NCBI GenBank assembly: GCA_050288705.1
Contig: JBNKEI010000029.1
Coordinates: 1-39,682 of the forward strand
Direction of reading: 5' to 3'
DNA length: 39,682 nt
Origin: JBNKEI01 sp050288705
GTDB lineage: Bacteria > Myxococcota > Myxococcia > Myxococcales > UBA5297
Shown here piece by piece: positions 9,761 to 18,894 of the stretch (position 1 is the stretch's first letter; each line of letters begins with the position of its first letter). The notes under the pieces are model-generated. The model was not told the DNA's origin, did not search any database, and saw only the letters and a list, made by a program, of their open reading frames with translations. The translations under genes and the position numbers were made by a program.

Positions 9761-10423
9761 ATGAAGTATTTGTGCGAAAGCTGCAGCCGCTTGGTACCTG
9801 CGGAAAAGTTTTTTGTCAGTGAGGGTATTCTGGTAATTGTTTGCCCAGAATGCGCCCATGAAACCCACTCCGATACGGTTGCATGTTCTTCTGCCGGTAA
9901 ATTGGAGTCGCAGTCTGCGCTATCTGTTTCACCAGCTAACACAGCAGAAAATACAACGTCTTTAATGTGTCCAAAATGCGCTGCGCCATTGCTAAAGCAA
10001 TCCACTTCCTGCAATCGGTGCGGTTTGGTTTTTTCTCTTTTTGAGCCTCGTCATTTACTGCTTTGCGAAGCAATAGAAGACAAATGGCAAAGCGCCCTTC
10101 AGAATTGGGAGAGCGTTTCCTGTCACGAACAATTCGTGACGGCTTGCAGCGAAACTTCCTCCCTAATGGAAGCAGCTCGCCGTTACCGCATCCGCACCGA
10201 ACAGTTTCCACATGACCAAATAGCTGCAAGGTTTCGCGAAGATGTTACTCAAAAACTGATGGCCATTGTGTCACTCGAGCCTAAGGTTGGAATTACTTCT
10301 TTCTCTTCTGCAAGACAGCGGGCAATGATAGTAGCTTTTCTACTTGCAGCCGCACTCGCGATCGGTTTCTTGCTCTGGAACGGTTCAGATTTCTTGTTAT
10401 CTTTTTTTGATTCATCCAGGTAA
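9761..10423 (+). CDS. Zinc-ribbon membrane protein of unknown function
   Basis: A 220-residue protein I do not recognise by name. It has two paired-cysteine zinc ribbons: the first from CESC (residues 5-8) and CPEC (near 28-31), the second from CPKC and CNRC (about 69-87). A helical middle region follows, rich in Trp, Cys and charged residues, and a single membrane segment lies near residues 187-206, leaving a short C-terminal tail. Orientation is probably N-in. The start lies 2 nt after the chemoreceptor stop and the stop is 10 nt before the helicase start, so the three are likely one transcript. Several similarly built zinc-ribbon proteins occur elsewhere in the window (12482, 24763). Confidence 0.75.
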   Translation: MKYLCESCSRLVPAEKFFVSEGILVIVCPECAHETHSDTVACSSAGKLESQSALSVSPANTAENTTSLMCPKCAAPLLKQSTSCNRCGLVFSLFEPRHLLLCEAIEDKWQSALQNWESVSCHEQFVTACSETSSLMEAARRYRIRTEQFPHDQIAARFREDVTQKLMAIVSLEPKVGITSFSSARQRAMIVAFLLAAALAIGFLLWNGSDFLLSFFDSSR

Positions 10424-10433
10424 AGAAGTTTGC

Positions 10434-12437
10434 GTGCCACCTCCTGACCCAATTTATGCCGTTTTAGGACCTCGCGGTCTTCTCGCACAGAGCTCGCCAA
10501 ACTACGAAGATCGACCTCAGCAGATCGCGATGGCTCGCCTGGTTCGGCGTGCTTTGGATGAACGTTTTTATGCAATTGTGGAAGCTGGCACGGGAACTGG
10601 AAAAACCCTTGCTTACCTTCTTCCTGCACTATTATCCGGACGCAGAGTGGTGATTTCTACTGCTACCAAAACTCTGCAAGAACAAATCGTCTCCAAAGAT
10701 TTGCCATTACTGCAGCAAACCGCTGGTCTCGACGCCTTAGTCACTGTAATGAAGGGACGAAGCAATTACCTTTGCTTAACCCGACTAGACCAAACTGATT
10801 CTCGCCCACCAGTGCTTCCTACAGAATCTGAACTGTTGGCTTTTCGCCAAATACACCAATGGGCCGGCTGCACTAAAACCGGAGATCAAGCAGAATTGGA
10901 TCTACCTGAGAAACTGTCGGTCTGGAAACATCTTTCTGCAACTAGTGAAAGCTGCTACGGTCAGCGATGTCCTCGATACGCAGACTGCTTTGTTATGCGC
11001 ATGCGCAAACGCGCTTCTGAATCCGATCTGGTGATCGTAAATCACCATCTTCTTTTCGCTGATTTAGCACTAAAAACTTCGCCTGGCCCCAAAAAAGGAG
11101 CAGAGATAATCCCTGCCTATGACGCAGTTGTCTTTGACGAAGCCCATTCTTTGGAAGATATCGCCACCGAATTTTTTGGAGTCAAGGTCTCTGATTATCG
11201 GATTGCCGAGCTAGTTCGCGATACCAACTTTATTATGGAAAAATGTACTGAAAACTTGAATGTGGGTAACGCTCTACACCGTTTGGAGAATCAAGCTGCA
11301 GAACTGTTTCACATTGTGGAAGAGCTGTTGGCAAAAAATATTGAGCAAACGCTGCGACTAACTCCTAAAAATGCTAATTGTTTTCGAGAGTCTGCCGAGC
11401 ATCTACAAGAGATTCTTCTTTCAATAAAAGCCCGTCTCTCTACGGTAAAAAAACCCGAGGTAGAATCAATTGCTCGCCGATGCAGAGAAATAGCCCAGGA
11501 TCTTGATTTTCTGGCTTCTATGAAAGAAGCAGCTTTTGTGTATTGGGCGCAGACACGATCTCGCGCCAAGTTTTTGTGTGCCGCCCCCATCGAAATCGCA
11601 GACGAACTTCGTCAAAGATTATATTCCCGTACCGATACGGTAATTTTCACTTCGGCAACCCTAGCCTCTCAAGGAAACCTCGATTTTGTGAAAAATCGAT
11701 TAGGTCTATCGCCCATCTTAGCAGCCAACTCCCAGCCTAGAATCGAAACTCTTTTGCTGGATTCTCCCTTTAACTATTCGAGTCAGGCGGCTCTTTACCT
11801 GCCTCTTCATCTTCCACTGCCTACCGACCCCCATTTCACCAAAGAATCATCGGAAGAAATCGCTTCTTTATGCCGAATTACCGAGGGGAGAGCTTTGGTG
11901 CTGTTTACTAGTTTGCGCAACATGGGGCTAGCGCACCAACTACTTAAGAAAACTCTTCCTTTTCCAGTGCTACTTCAAGGGGAACGCCCCAAGCAATTAC
12001 TGATTGATCAATTTAAAAAACGTCCCTCGGTTCTATTTGCGTCACACAGTTTTTGGGAAGGAGTAGATATTCCCGGCGAAGCCCTTTCTCTAGTGATTAT
12101 TGAAAAGCTTCCTTTTTCTTCTCCTGGTGACGCACTAATCGCCGCACGCATCGAGCTTTTGCAAAAACAGGGAAGCGATGCATTTCGGCAATACCAAATT
12201 CCCCGGGCAGCATTAACTTTGAGGCAAGGTTTTGGAAGGTTGGTCCGTACACAAAAAGATCGCGGAATTGTTGCCATTCTTGATAGGCGTATTACTCAAA
12301 AATCTTACGGAACCGCTTTTCTTGATAGCCTGCCTGCCTGCGCTCGCCATTTCCATCGGCAACAAATCGAACAATGGTGGAAATCATATATGGTAAAAGA
12401 CCCCTCTGCTCACATTGTACGTTCCAAAATTTCCTGA
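10434..12437 (+). CDS. DinG/YoaA-type ATP-dependent DNA helicase
   Basis: A 667-residue superfamily 2 helicase of the XPD-like DinG/YoaA group, which unwinds DNA 5' to 3' and takes part in repair. Walker A is AGTGTGKT at residues 51-58; the DEAH box is FDEAH at about 234-238. Cysteines in SNYLCLTR and CYGQRCPRYADC are placed like the four that bind the Fe-S cluster in this family. The C-terminal helicase motifs include FWEGVDIPG and RQGFGRLVRT. The start is GTG 10434, 10 nt after the preceding stop, with a weak AAGAAG site; the open frame continues upstream inside the zinc-ribbon gene, which is not credible. Without an N-terminal exonuclease domain it is closer to YoaA or proteobacterial DinG than to Gram-positive DinG. 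Confidence 0.92.
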   Translation: MPPPDPIYAVLGPRGLLAQSSPNYEDRPQQIAMARLVRRALDERFYAIVEAGTGTGKTLAYLLPALLSGRRVVISTATKTLQEQIVSKDLPLLQQTAGLDALVTVMKGRSNYLCLTRLDQTDSRPPVLPTESELLAFRQIHQWAGCTKTGDQAELDLPEKLSVWKHLSATSESCYGQRCPRYADCFVMRMRKRASESDLVIVNHHLLFADLALKTSPGPKKGAEIIPAYDAVVFDEAHSLEDIATEFFGVKVSDYRIAELVRDTNFIMEKCTENLNVGNALHRLENQAAELFHIVEELLAKNIEQTLRLTPKNANCFRESAEHLQEILLSIKARLSTVKKPEVESIARRCREIAQDLDFLASMKEAAFVYWAQTRSRAKFLCAAPIEIADELRQRLYSRTDTVIFTSATLASQGNLDFVKNRLGLSPILAANSQPRIETLLLDSPFNYSSQAALYLPLHLPLPTDPHFTKESSEEIASLCRITEGRALVLFTSLRNMGLAHQLLKKTLPFPVLLQGERPKQLLIDQFKKRPSVLFASHSFWEGVDIPGEALSLVIIEKLPFSSPGDALIAARIELLQKQGSDAFRQYQIPRAALTLRQGFGRLVRTQKDRGIVAILDRRITQKSYGTAFLDSLPACARHFHRQQIEQWWKSYMVKDPSAHIVRSKIS

Positions 12438-12481
12438 AAAAAAGATGGTATTCTTAGGCTTTCTACGCTGAAAGGTCTGCC

Positions 12482-13393
12482 ATGCGCGCCAAGTGCTCCC
12501 AATGTAAGTATGTATTCCAGGTCGACTTTCAAGATCGGCTGATTTGCCCAGTATGCGGTTCGGAAGCCGTAGAAAAAGAACCTTACTCGAAATCAACTAC
12601 CTCTCGACATGGAGAAAAAGCTCAGTGCCAACTACACCCTGAGAATCCTGCCACTGGGGTATGCGTACAATGTGGTAACTTTGTTTGCCCGGAATGTTCT
12701 CAAGCAAGTTCGGACGGCGAGCCAATTTGCAGGAATTGCGCTACACAAGCGCAGATTGCTGGGGATTTTCAGCCTACTCCCTGGGAACAACGAGCTACTT
12801 TGGGATTTTTCTCTGCCTTTTTCAAAACACTAAGGCTCTCGCTTTTTCACCCCGGAGATTTGTTTGGCAAAATGCGCGTAGATAATACCAAAGGAACGCT
12901 GTCCTTCTATTGGATCAATTTTGCAGCCTTGTTTTTCCCAGGAATCCTTTGGAATATACTTTTCGCTCCTATTACCTTGAGGAACTTGTCGCCTATCCGA
13001 CTATCTAGCGCCGGTATCGAGATAATCGTTACAATTGCAGGCATTTTAATGATCTGGGCAATATTGGCGCCAGTAGCTCTTTATGTTCACGCAGCAGTAA
13101 TTCATCTCGGAACGTTGTTGTTTAACTGCTCAAAAAACGGATTCAACGCCACTCTACGATCAGTCGCCTATGCGTCATCTACTAACTGGTTTAATATGAT
13201 TCCTATATGCGGCTTCTTCATTGCATACATCTGGAATTTGGTGTTGATTGTTGTCGGGATTTGTAAAACTCAGCGTACAAGCGTAGGAAGAGCAGTAGGT
13301 GCGGTTGTGCTACCAATCTTTATACTGGCATGTTGCTTGGTGGGTGTATTCTTTGCGTTGTTTCCATTATGGTCTCATGCTGCGAATTTATAG
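12482..13393 (+). CDS. Zinc-ribbon/B-box-like YIP1-family membrane protein
   Basis: A 303-residue protein with a cytosolic zinc-binding N-terminus and a multi-pass C-terminal half. Residues 1-30 form an MJ0042-like ribbon (CSQC, CPVC). Residues about 50-90 look like a B-box-type finger (CQLHPENPATGVCVQCGNF, then CPEC and CRNC). The C-terminal part has a YIP1-type layout with about five membrane segments, including the family-like LFHPGDLFGKM entry. Bacterial YIP1 proteins have no settled function. A ribosome site (GAAAGG) precedes ATG 12482. The downstream DUF2752 gene starts inside its last codons (17-nt overlap), indicating coupling. Confidence 0.75.
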   Translation: MRAKCSQCKYVFQVDFQDRLICPVCGSEAVEKEPYSKSTTSRHGEKAQCQLHPENPATGVCVQCGNFVCPECSQASSDGEPICRNCATQAQIAGDFQPTPWEQRATLGFFSAFFKTLRLSLFHPGDLFGKMRVDNTKGTLSFYWINFAALFFPGILWNILFAPITLRNLSPIRLSSAGIEIIVTIAGILMIWAILAPVALYVHAAVIHLGTLLFNCSKNGFNATLRSVAYASSTNWFNMIPICGFFIAYIWNLVLIVVGICKTQRTSVGRAVGAVVLPIFILACCLVGVFFALFPLWSHAANL

Positions 13394-13796
13394 GCCAAAA
13401 AAACCAGTAGTAGGATATCCCGAAATATACGGAATAATTGGTATACTTCTTCTCCTGGTTGCACGCTTTGTTCCCTTGTCCCGCCTACCTTTTTGGGGCT
13501 GTCCTCTGCGTAGGCTCACCGGGTATCCCTGCTTGTCATGCGGTATGACCCGATCCTTTGATTGGTTTCTGCAGGGACGTTTTCTCGATTCTTTGCAGGT
13601 GAACCCTCTGGGCTTTGCTCTAGCAGTTTCAGCAGTAGTGGGATTTGCTTATTGCCTAATCATGCCTTGGCGCCCCCCCCGCATGGAACTAAGTTTGTCC
13701 GATCGCGAGTCTACCTGGGCACGAATCGTTATCGTGCTTATTCTTTTGGCAAACTGGGGGTATCTAGTAATTCGCACCATACTTCTACGACAATAA
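13377..13796 (+). CDS. DUF2752-family membrane protein
   Basis: A 139-residue protein with the DUF2752 signature: a first membrane helix (GIIGILLLLVARFVP), then CPLRRLTGYPCLSCGMTRS, an FLQGRFLDSLQVNP segment, and further membrane helices. The conserved Cys and Arg residues suggest an active or metal site, but the function is unknown. I use ATG 13377, which overlaps the preceding gene by 17 nt; the longer frame upstream is the shadow of that gene. plsY begins 2 nt after its stop, so the three genes form a tight run. Confidence 0.85.
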   Translation: MLRIYRPKKPVVGYPEIYGIIGILLLLVARFVPLSRLPFWGCPLRRLTGYPCLSCGMTRSFDWFLQGRFLDSLQVNPLGFALAVSAVVGFAYCLIMPWRPPRMELSLSDRESTWARIVIVLILLANWGYLVIRTILLRQ

Positions 13797-13798
13797 AC

Positions 13799-14386
13799 GT
13801 GATCATTCTTCTCCCCTTCTCTGCTTATCTGGTTGGCTCCATTCCTTTCGGGGTAATCGTAAGTCGCTTGTTTGCTCGTCAGGATGTTCGCGAGCTAGGA
13901 AGCGGCAATATCGGCGCAACTAATGTGGCGCGAACAGCCGGAAAGAAATTAGGTTTTCTGGTTCTCGCTTTGGATGCCTTTAAAGGAGCACTACCGACCT
14001 ACGCGGCAATGCGCTGGTTCCCTCAGCTTCCTTGGATTCAGGCGGCGACTGGAGGAGCAGCCATTATCGGTCATGTGTTCCCCATTTACCTTGACTTTAG
14101 CGGTGGAAAAGGAGTTGCTACATCCTTGGGCGTTTTTGCTGTACTCACTCCCTGGGCGACCACGGTTGGAATAGGAGCATTTCTTTTAGGAGTAGCAACG
14201 TTTCGAACCGTAGCTTTTGGCTCTCTGTTGGGCACTATCAGCGCATCATTTTACTCTCTTTGCACCAGCGGCCTTAATACCCACAGCGGTCTCCTTGCTT
14301 CGGCAATGATTTTAATCGTGATGCGGCACAGAAAAAATCTGGTTGGGCTATGTCGTTCTACGTTTTCCGCTACACCGAAATCGTAA
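13799..14386 (+). CDS. plsY: Glycerol-3-phosphate acyltransferase PlsY
   Basis: Inner-membrane enzyme that acylates glycerol-3-phosphate with acyl-phosphate, the first step of phospholipid synthesis together with PlsX. The 195-residue protein has the usual PlsY size and motifs: a first helix ending GSIPFGVIVSR, the GSGNIGATNVARTAG loop (motif 1), GHVFPIYLDFSGGKGVAT (motif 2) and a third conserved region near the C-terminus. The start is GTG 13799, 2 nt past the DUF2752 stop; the longer frame upstream overlaps that gene and is not used. It is convergent with the HAD gene (50-nt gap), where I see no clear intrinsic terminator. Confidence 0.95.
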   Translation: MIILLPFSAYLVGSIPFGVIVSRLFARQDVRELGSGNIGATNVARTAGKKLGFLVLALDAFKGALPTYAAMRWFPQLPWIQAATGGAAIIGHVFPIYLDFSGGKGVATSLGVFAVLTPWATTVGIGAFLLGVATFRTVAFGSLLGTISASFYSLCTSGLNTHSGLLASAMILIVMRHRKNLVGLCRSTFSATPKS

Positions 14387-14436
14387 ATGCCTCGCAAGCC
14401 CAAAGCCGATCGTCTTATTTTAGTGGCAGCTTCGAT

Positions 14437-15054
14437 TTACAAATGTATGCCGCACAGACGCAGGAATTCACGCACTTCCGCCACTTCCCCGCGATGTACC
14501 AGCGCTTTAATCCCTACCGAACGGGCGGAGTTCACGTGTTCAGGCCGATCGTCGATAAAGATGCAGTTTTGTGGCTGTAGTCCGAAACGTTGCAGAGCAA
14601 AGCAGAAATAAGCTGGATCGGGTTTGAGCAGCCCCACTTCGTAGGAGAGATGAAGACCAGTAAACTGTGACAGTACCGATATTTCTTTGAAAAGAAACTG
14701 GAAGTGAATAGGGTCGGTATTGGAGAGCAAATAAGCTTGATGTCCACTATTAATAACTTCTTCTGCCAATCTTTCCATTTCTGGCCAAGGGCTGAATATA
14801 TCGCACCATACTTCCCGTAATGCGCTAGCAGATATATCAACTCCCAGTGAGACCTGTAGTGTTTTGAGAAACTGCTCAGCATCAATTTCCCCGCGATTAC
14901 AAGCCAAGGAGGCTTCGCTAAAAAACACGCTGGCCACCTGAAGGGGGATAAACGAGCGACCTCTACCTAGTTTTTCCATTCGTGAAAGTCCACGTTCTAG
15001 GTCGAGTCTAACCAGCACGTTTCCAAGGTCGAACAATATTGCATGATCTTTCAT
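14437..15054 (-). CDS. HAD-superfamily hydrolase, subclass IA (YihX-like)
   Basis: A 205-residue phosphatase-type HAD protein. Motif I is FDLGNVLV (residues 7-14); here the second Asp of the usual DxD pair is Gly-Asn, as in YihX and epoxide-hydrolase-like IA members. Motif II is LLSNTD, motif III the Lys in GLLKPDP, and motif IV IFIDDRPEHV. Family members such as YihX act on sugar phosphates, but the substrate here cannot be told. I place the start at ATG 15054 (MKDHAILFDLGN); a 29-codon upstream extension lacks family similarity. It is divergent from the cupin gene (89-nt gap). Confidence 0.88.
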   Translation of the reverse strand: MKDHAILFDLGNVLVRLDLERGLSRMEKLGRGRSFIPLQVASVFFSEASLACNRGEIDAEQFLKTLQVSLGVDISASALREVWCDIFSPWPEMERLAEEVINSGHQAYLLSNTDPIHFQFLFKEISVLSQFTGLHLSYEVGLLKPDPAYFCFALQRFGLQPQNCIFIDDRPEHVNSARSVGIKALVHRGEVAEVREFLRLCGIHL

Positions 15055-15143
15055 GAGCAAATCCCATTTCCCTGTTGTTCCTAGGCAAGCGTTGTATTCT
15101 ACTCGCGAATTTATCTCGAACCCTTTGTACAAAGGAACCACTC

Positions 15144-15425
15144 ATGATCAAGGTGATTAATAATCCCAGCGACGCCCAACTGAATGAACGAGGAATCCAC
15201 AACTGGCCTATCTGGACTAAAGAAATATCTACTTTCCCCTGGAGCTATGATTCCGAAGAGACCTGCTTTTTTTTGGAAGGAGAAGTCGAAGTGATTCCGG
15301 AAAATGGGCAACCAGTGTGCATTGCGAAGGGCGATCTAGTTACATTCCCAAAGGGAATGTCTTGCACTTGGGTTATCAAGAAGCCAGTTCGCAAGCATTA
15401 TTCTTTTGCTGATGAAGGCGACTAG
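15144..15425 (+). CDS. Small cupin-fold protein (Cupin_3 / DUF861-like)
   Basis: A 93-residue single-domain cupin. The region IHNWPIWTKEISTFPWSYD is followed by EETCFFLEGEVEVIPENG, GDLVTFPKGMSCTWVI and KKPVRKHYSF, the typical order of the Cupin_3 group found in EutQ and ureidoglycine aminohydrolase relatives. The first metal-binding motif is reduced (Glu-Glu-Thr-Cys rather than His-rich), as is common in this group, so metal binding is uncertain. The start ATG 15144 has AAAGGA upstream at normal spacing. Substrate unknown. It converges on the VWA gene with a gap of only 9 nt. Confidence 0.82.
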   Translation: MIKVINNPSDAQLNERGIHNWPIWTKEISTFPWSYDSEETCFFLEGEVEVIPENGQPVCIAKGDLVTFPKGMSCTWVIKKPVRKHYSFADEGD

Positions 15426-15434
15426 TACCAATTC

Positions 15435-17711
15435 CTAGGCATATCCCCATCGCCTTCGCAAAATCCATTCAAGGACCAATGCCACCGCCAGAACTCCCAG
15501 CCATGCATAATGGTCCCAAATGGGAACGTCATGTATGCGCCCTACCTGCATGGTTTCCTTATCATTCAATGGGATAGAAGAAATATCCTTGGCGTCGCTC
15601 AACTTACCTCCGGTTGCCAGGGCAATCTCTCGAAGCAAATCCAGTTGGAGCCAGGGATTGCCAAGCTCGGCTCCTGCTGCTTCTACCGCAAATGCGTTCT
15701 CACCAAGGCCAATGATTCGTCTTTCTTTTTTTGCGCGCGCTACTAGACGGTAAGGACCGGGCTCTAAAGGCGTCCATTGGAACTGGGCAATTCCCTCAAG
15801 GTTCGCTGTTGCCGTTTGTTGCTTAACCACTTGGTTTCCGTCTGATCGCACCCAGTCAAGCTCAATCGCCACTTTTGGCGCTGGGCGGTAATCAGGGTTA
15901 TGAACCGACACCCGGGCCACAACTGGTTCTCCTGGCTCCAATATTGACTTTTCAACCGATACTTTTACCAGCGTTAGCTCGGGATCGCGAACCAACCAGC
16001 GAATGGCATTGTTCCAAAAGCGATCATAAAGCCGAAAACCACTATCCAAAGCCACCGAATCAAAACCTAGCCTCCAGAATGAATCAGTCATTATGGCCAA
16101 AACTCGGCCACGACCATATTCTCCTACTGCCATGACCGGCACGTTTTTGCCACCCTGGGTTAAAAATGGGTGCTCTAGCAGCACGATGGCTCCGGGTTTT
16201 GCGGAAACGACGTGAGAACCATACATTTTTGGAATCTGCGCCCAGGCTCGAACACTTTCTTCTTCACCTAATCCCATGGACATTACTGGATGCCTACGCC
16301 CCTCCTTAGCGAGCCGCGCTATAAAAGATTCTTCGCCAGGAGGTATTCCTACCGGCTCTACTGGCAATGCCTCTTGGAGCTCAGTTCGCTCATATTGTCC
16401 CTCCCCAAAACTGTTTTTTCCTCCAACCATCACTAATGCCCCGCCATCTTCGATATATTTTTTCATTCCTCGTACATACTGACTCATTTGCGGATAGGTT
16501 GGATTCGACCACCCAAAATCTTGCAGAATAACCACGTCAAAAGTTTTGAGCTGGTCATGAAAAATATCGCGAACCGGAAATGGAATTAGGGATAATTCCC
16601 CATCGGACTGAACTCTCGCGTCATCATTTGCAGTTCTTAGAATAAAAAAACTAATTAAGTCTATGTTTGGATCTTGCTTCAGAATTCCTCGTAAAAACCT
16701 TACGTCCCAGGAAGGTCGACCTACCACCATTAACACTCTGACTCGATCGCGAATCACATGAATCGTAAAAGAACGAGAATTATTGGTAGCAATCAATTCG
16801 TTTTCAAAAACCGGAGCCTCCACTGTGTAGACAAAACGACCAGTGCGATCAGGAGTAAAAGAAAAAACGACTTTAATATTGCCATCCTTTTGAACTTGCA
16901 AATTGCGCGTAGCAACAACTTGCCCTTCGCGCTTTAAGGCCACCGGAAAAGAACCCTTTGTAAACCCAACAACGCGAAAAGTAGCAACAATTTCCATTGA
17001 ATTACGTACAAACGCAAAATCGTCACCTTCAATTCTTTCTACTGATAAATCCTTAAATCGTCCCTCTCCCAAAGCAATAACCGAAATAGGCACGTTCATC
17101 TCTTTGAGTTTTTCTTTATCGGGAGCACTTAAACCTTTGGACCATTCTTTATTGTCTGCTCCATCGGAAAACAGAATTATTCCCGCAAGCTTTTGCCGTG
17201 AGGAATCCGAATCAGAACTAATCTGACGAAAAGTATTAGCAATATCGGTCATTACTCCGCGAGGGGCGGTTTCTACAATCTTGTTTCTATTAATTGCTTG
17301 CAAATTTTTATCGAATATAAAGAAATCTACTTGAAACCGCGTTGATAGCTCTTTCCAAAAAGACTCCGATGATTTTATTATCTGCTGAGCCGCCTGATAG
17401 CGAGTTTGCTTACCAGGAGCCAGCGAAAACCCCATAGATAGGGAGCTGTCCAGAAGGACAATTACTCGGTTTTTAACCTTGGTAACTTGCATCCAGCGCT
17501 TTCCCGGCTCCATAAGCAATAAAAACAGCACCAAAACACTGGCTGCTCTTAACCCTAAAAGCACGCCTCGACGCCACCCATCCTGCTTCTTTAAAGAAAA
17601 AGCAGACCAATAAAACCCTGCAATAAGTGCTAGCCCCAAGAGCCCTAAAGCCCACCAGGGGAACGGAGAAAGACTAACCCATCGCCACTCATTGAAAATA
17701 CTGGATTCCAC
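15435..17711 (-). CDS. VWA-domain / glutamine-amidotransferase-like membrane protein
   Basis: A 758-residue inner-membrane protein. Two membrane helices lie near the N-terminus (about 18-38 and 52-68). A von Willebrand A domain follows, with an intact MIDAS motif DSSLSM at 88-93, then LFSDGADN. Next are Ig-like beta regions and, at about 325-540, a type 1 glutamine-amidotransferase-like fold (VGRPSWDVRFLRGIL, MVGGKNSFGEGQY) that lacks an obvious catalytic Cys. One more helix lies at the C-terminus (about 732-752) before a basic tail. The middle is therefore periplasmic. It starts 15 nt after the DUF4159 gene (GTG, with AAGGA upstream), a pairing I associate with deltaproteobacterial and planctomycete genomes. 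Function unknown; cell-envelope biology is likely. Confidence 0.82.
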   Translation of the reverse strand: MESSIFNEWRWVSLSPFPWWALGLLGLALIAGFYWSAFSLKKQDGWRRGVLLGLRAASVLVLFLLLMEPGKRWMQVTKVKNRVIVLLDSSLSMGFSLAPGKQTRYQAAQQIIKSSESFWKELSTRFQVDFFIFDKNLQAINRNKIVETAPRGVMTDIANTFRQISSDSDSSRQKLAGIILFSDGADNKEWSKGLSAPDKEKLKEMNVPISVIALGEGRFKDLSVERIEGDDFAFVRNSMEIVATFRVVGFTKGSFPVALKREGQVVATRNLQVQKDGNIKVVFSFTPDRTGRFVYTVEAPVFENELIATNNSRSFTIHVIRDRVRVLMVVGRPSWDVRFLRGILKQDPNIDLISFFILRTANDDARVQSDGELSLIPFPVRDIFHDQLKTFDVVILQDFGWSNPTYPQMSQYVRGMKKYIEDGGALVMVGGKNSFGEGQYERTELQEALPVEPVGIPPGEESFIARLAKEGRRHPVMSMGLGEEESVRAWAQIPKMYGSHVVSAKPGAIVLLEHPFLTQGGKNVPVMAVGEYGRGRVLAIMTDSFWRLGFDSVALDSGFRLYDRFWNNAIRWLVRDPELTLVKVSVEKSILEPGEPVVARVSVHNPDYRPAPKVAIELDWVRSDGNQVVKQQTATANLEGIAQFQWTPLEPGPYRLVARAKKERRIIGLGENAFAVEAAGAELGNPWLQLDLLREIALATGGKLSDAKDISSIPLNDKETMQVGRIHDVPIWDHYAWLGVLAVALVLEWILRRRWGYA

Positions 17712-17726
17712 TTAATTCGATATTCC

Positions 17727-18515
17727 TTATCGGCGTCGTTTCATTATGAATGGTAAATGCACGGCATCTTCTTTGTAGTCCAAACAAAGTGCGTAAAGAA
17801 CTAAATTGACCCCAGTCCGTAAAGCGGTTTCTCTTTGATTTTCGCCTCCGGGCGAAACCTCGAACTCCCATTCGCCTTGTAGATCGCGGCTCCAAGCCCC
17901 AGCAAGATCATTTTGAGAATAGACTATCGCCGCCCTTTGGCCGACTTTGGCGTGCTCTAAAAAAGGACGAACCAATAATCGGCCCCCTTGTCGATCAAGC
18001 AGATAAAAACTCTTAAAAATCACGTGATCTTGGGGCAACCGCGATAGCGGCGATTGGGGAAGAATTCGAGCAACTTCTCGTCGAAAACAAGCATCGAACC
18101 CGTCTCCAACAGAACCATCGTTGGCGTCAGCCAACAAGAATCCCCCCCAAGTTAGCCAGCGTCGCAGATTGGCCACTTCCCTATCCGAAAAGGCAGGAAA
18201 CTCCCCTTCTCCTCCAAAATAGAGAAAAGGATAGTGGAATAAGGCTTGGTCGGAGAGATTTATAGCGCGCGCTTGTGGAAAAACCTCCACGCTAGTTCGA
18301 CTGGAAACCTCCCAGCAAAGGCGACGTAATCCGTTAGGACGAGCATTCCAATTACCTCCGTGTTGTGCAATAGCAGGGGTGAATTTGGAAGAATCACCAA
18401 AAGCGAGAGCTTGATTTTCCAACGTGCCAACGCCAACTCCCGCCAACAGCCTTAGGAGAAATTGACGTCTGCTCCGGGAAACTCCCCCATATCCTCGACT
18501 AGCTGGCTTAGACAT
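17727..18515 (-). CDS. DUF4159-family protein with a twin-arginine signal
   Basis: A 262-residue protein with a Tat-type signal peptide: S15-R16-R17-Q18-F19-L20, then a hydrophobic stretch and a likely cleavage near ENQALAFG. It should be exported folded. The mature part fits DUF4159: LFHYPFLYFGGEGEFPAFS, then LRRWLTWGGFLLADAND, which resembles an amidotransferase-like fold also seen in the next gene, and a C-terminal GVNLVLYALCLDYK segment. I choose ATG 18515 (MSKPASRG), preceded by AAGGGA; two in-frame ATGs at 18536 and 18527 are alternatives. It is the first gene of a two-gene unit with the VWA protein. Confidence 0.8.
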   Translation of the reverse strand: MSKPASRGYGGVSRSRRQFLLRLLAGVGVGTLENQALAFGDSSKFTPAIAQHGGNWNARPNGLRRLCWEVSSRTSVEVFPQARAINLSDQALFHYPFLYFGGEGEFPAFSDREVANLRRWLTWGGFLLADANDGSVGDGFDACFRREVARILPQSPLSRLPQDHVIFKSFYLLDRQGGRLLVRPFLEHAKVGQRAAIVYSQNDLAGAWSRDLQGEWEFEVSPGGENQRETALRTGVNLVLYALCLDYKEDAVHLPFIMKRRR

Positions 18516-18553
18516 GTTTCCCTTCATCGTTTTCATTGCTATACTTATTCCTC

Positions 18554-18820
18554 ATGACTGAACACAAAAAAAAGAGAAACAAAGAAAGCAGGAATTTCAT
18601 CCAGAATGACGGCTCTAATTTAACCGAATTACTGACCTCGGGAAATTACCGACGCGCGCGAGCGATGGCCCAAGCGATTCTAGCAAATGCTAATTCCTCA
18701 GAAAACTCGCGAACCGCCCAAGAAGCATTTCAGCGCACGCGATGCGACCGTGGCGCGCTCATAGCCGGTTTGGTCCTACTCAGCGTGTTGCTTGTTATTA
18801 TTGTTTTACTCTATTCTTAG
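18554..18820 (+). CDS. Small tail-anchored hypothetical protein
   Basis: An 88-residue protein with no family that I recognise. The N-terminus is strongly basic (MTEHKKKRNKESR). The middle, TELLTSGNYRRARAMAQAIL, resembles a single TPR-like helix pair. The C-terminus is one membrane helix (about 66-87), so a tail-anchored, N-in topology is likely. The start ATG 18554 is 38 nt from the divergent DUF4159 start, and the intervening stretch contains TATACT at 18540-18545, possibly part of a promoter. uvrC begins 74 nt downstream on the same strand and may be co-transcribed. Confidence 0.6.
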   Translation: MTEHKKKRNKESRNFIQNDGSNLTELLTSGNYRRARAMAQAILANANSSENSRTAQEAFQRTRCDRGALIAGLVLLSVLLVIIVLLYS

Positions 18821-18894
18821 CCGTCCCCAGGCGCGAGCGCGACCTAAGTACGCAAGCGGTTCATAGGTTTTTAAGAAACGCGCAAAAAATCGTC

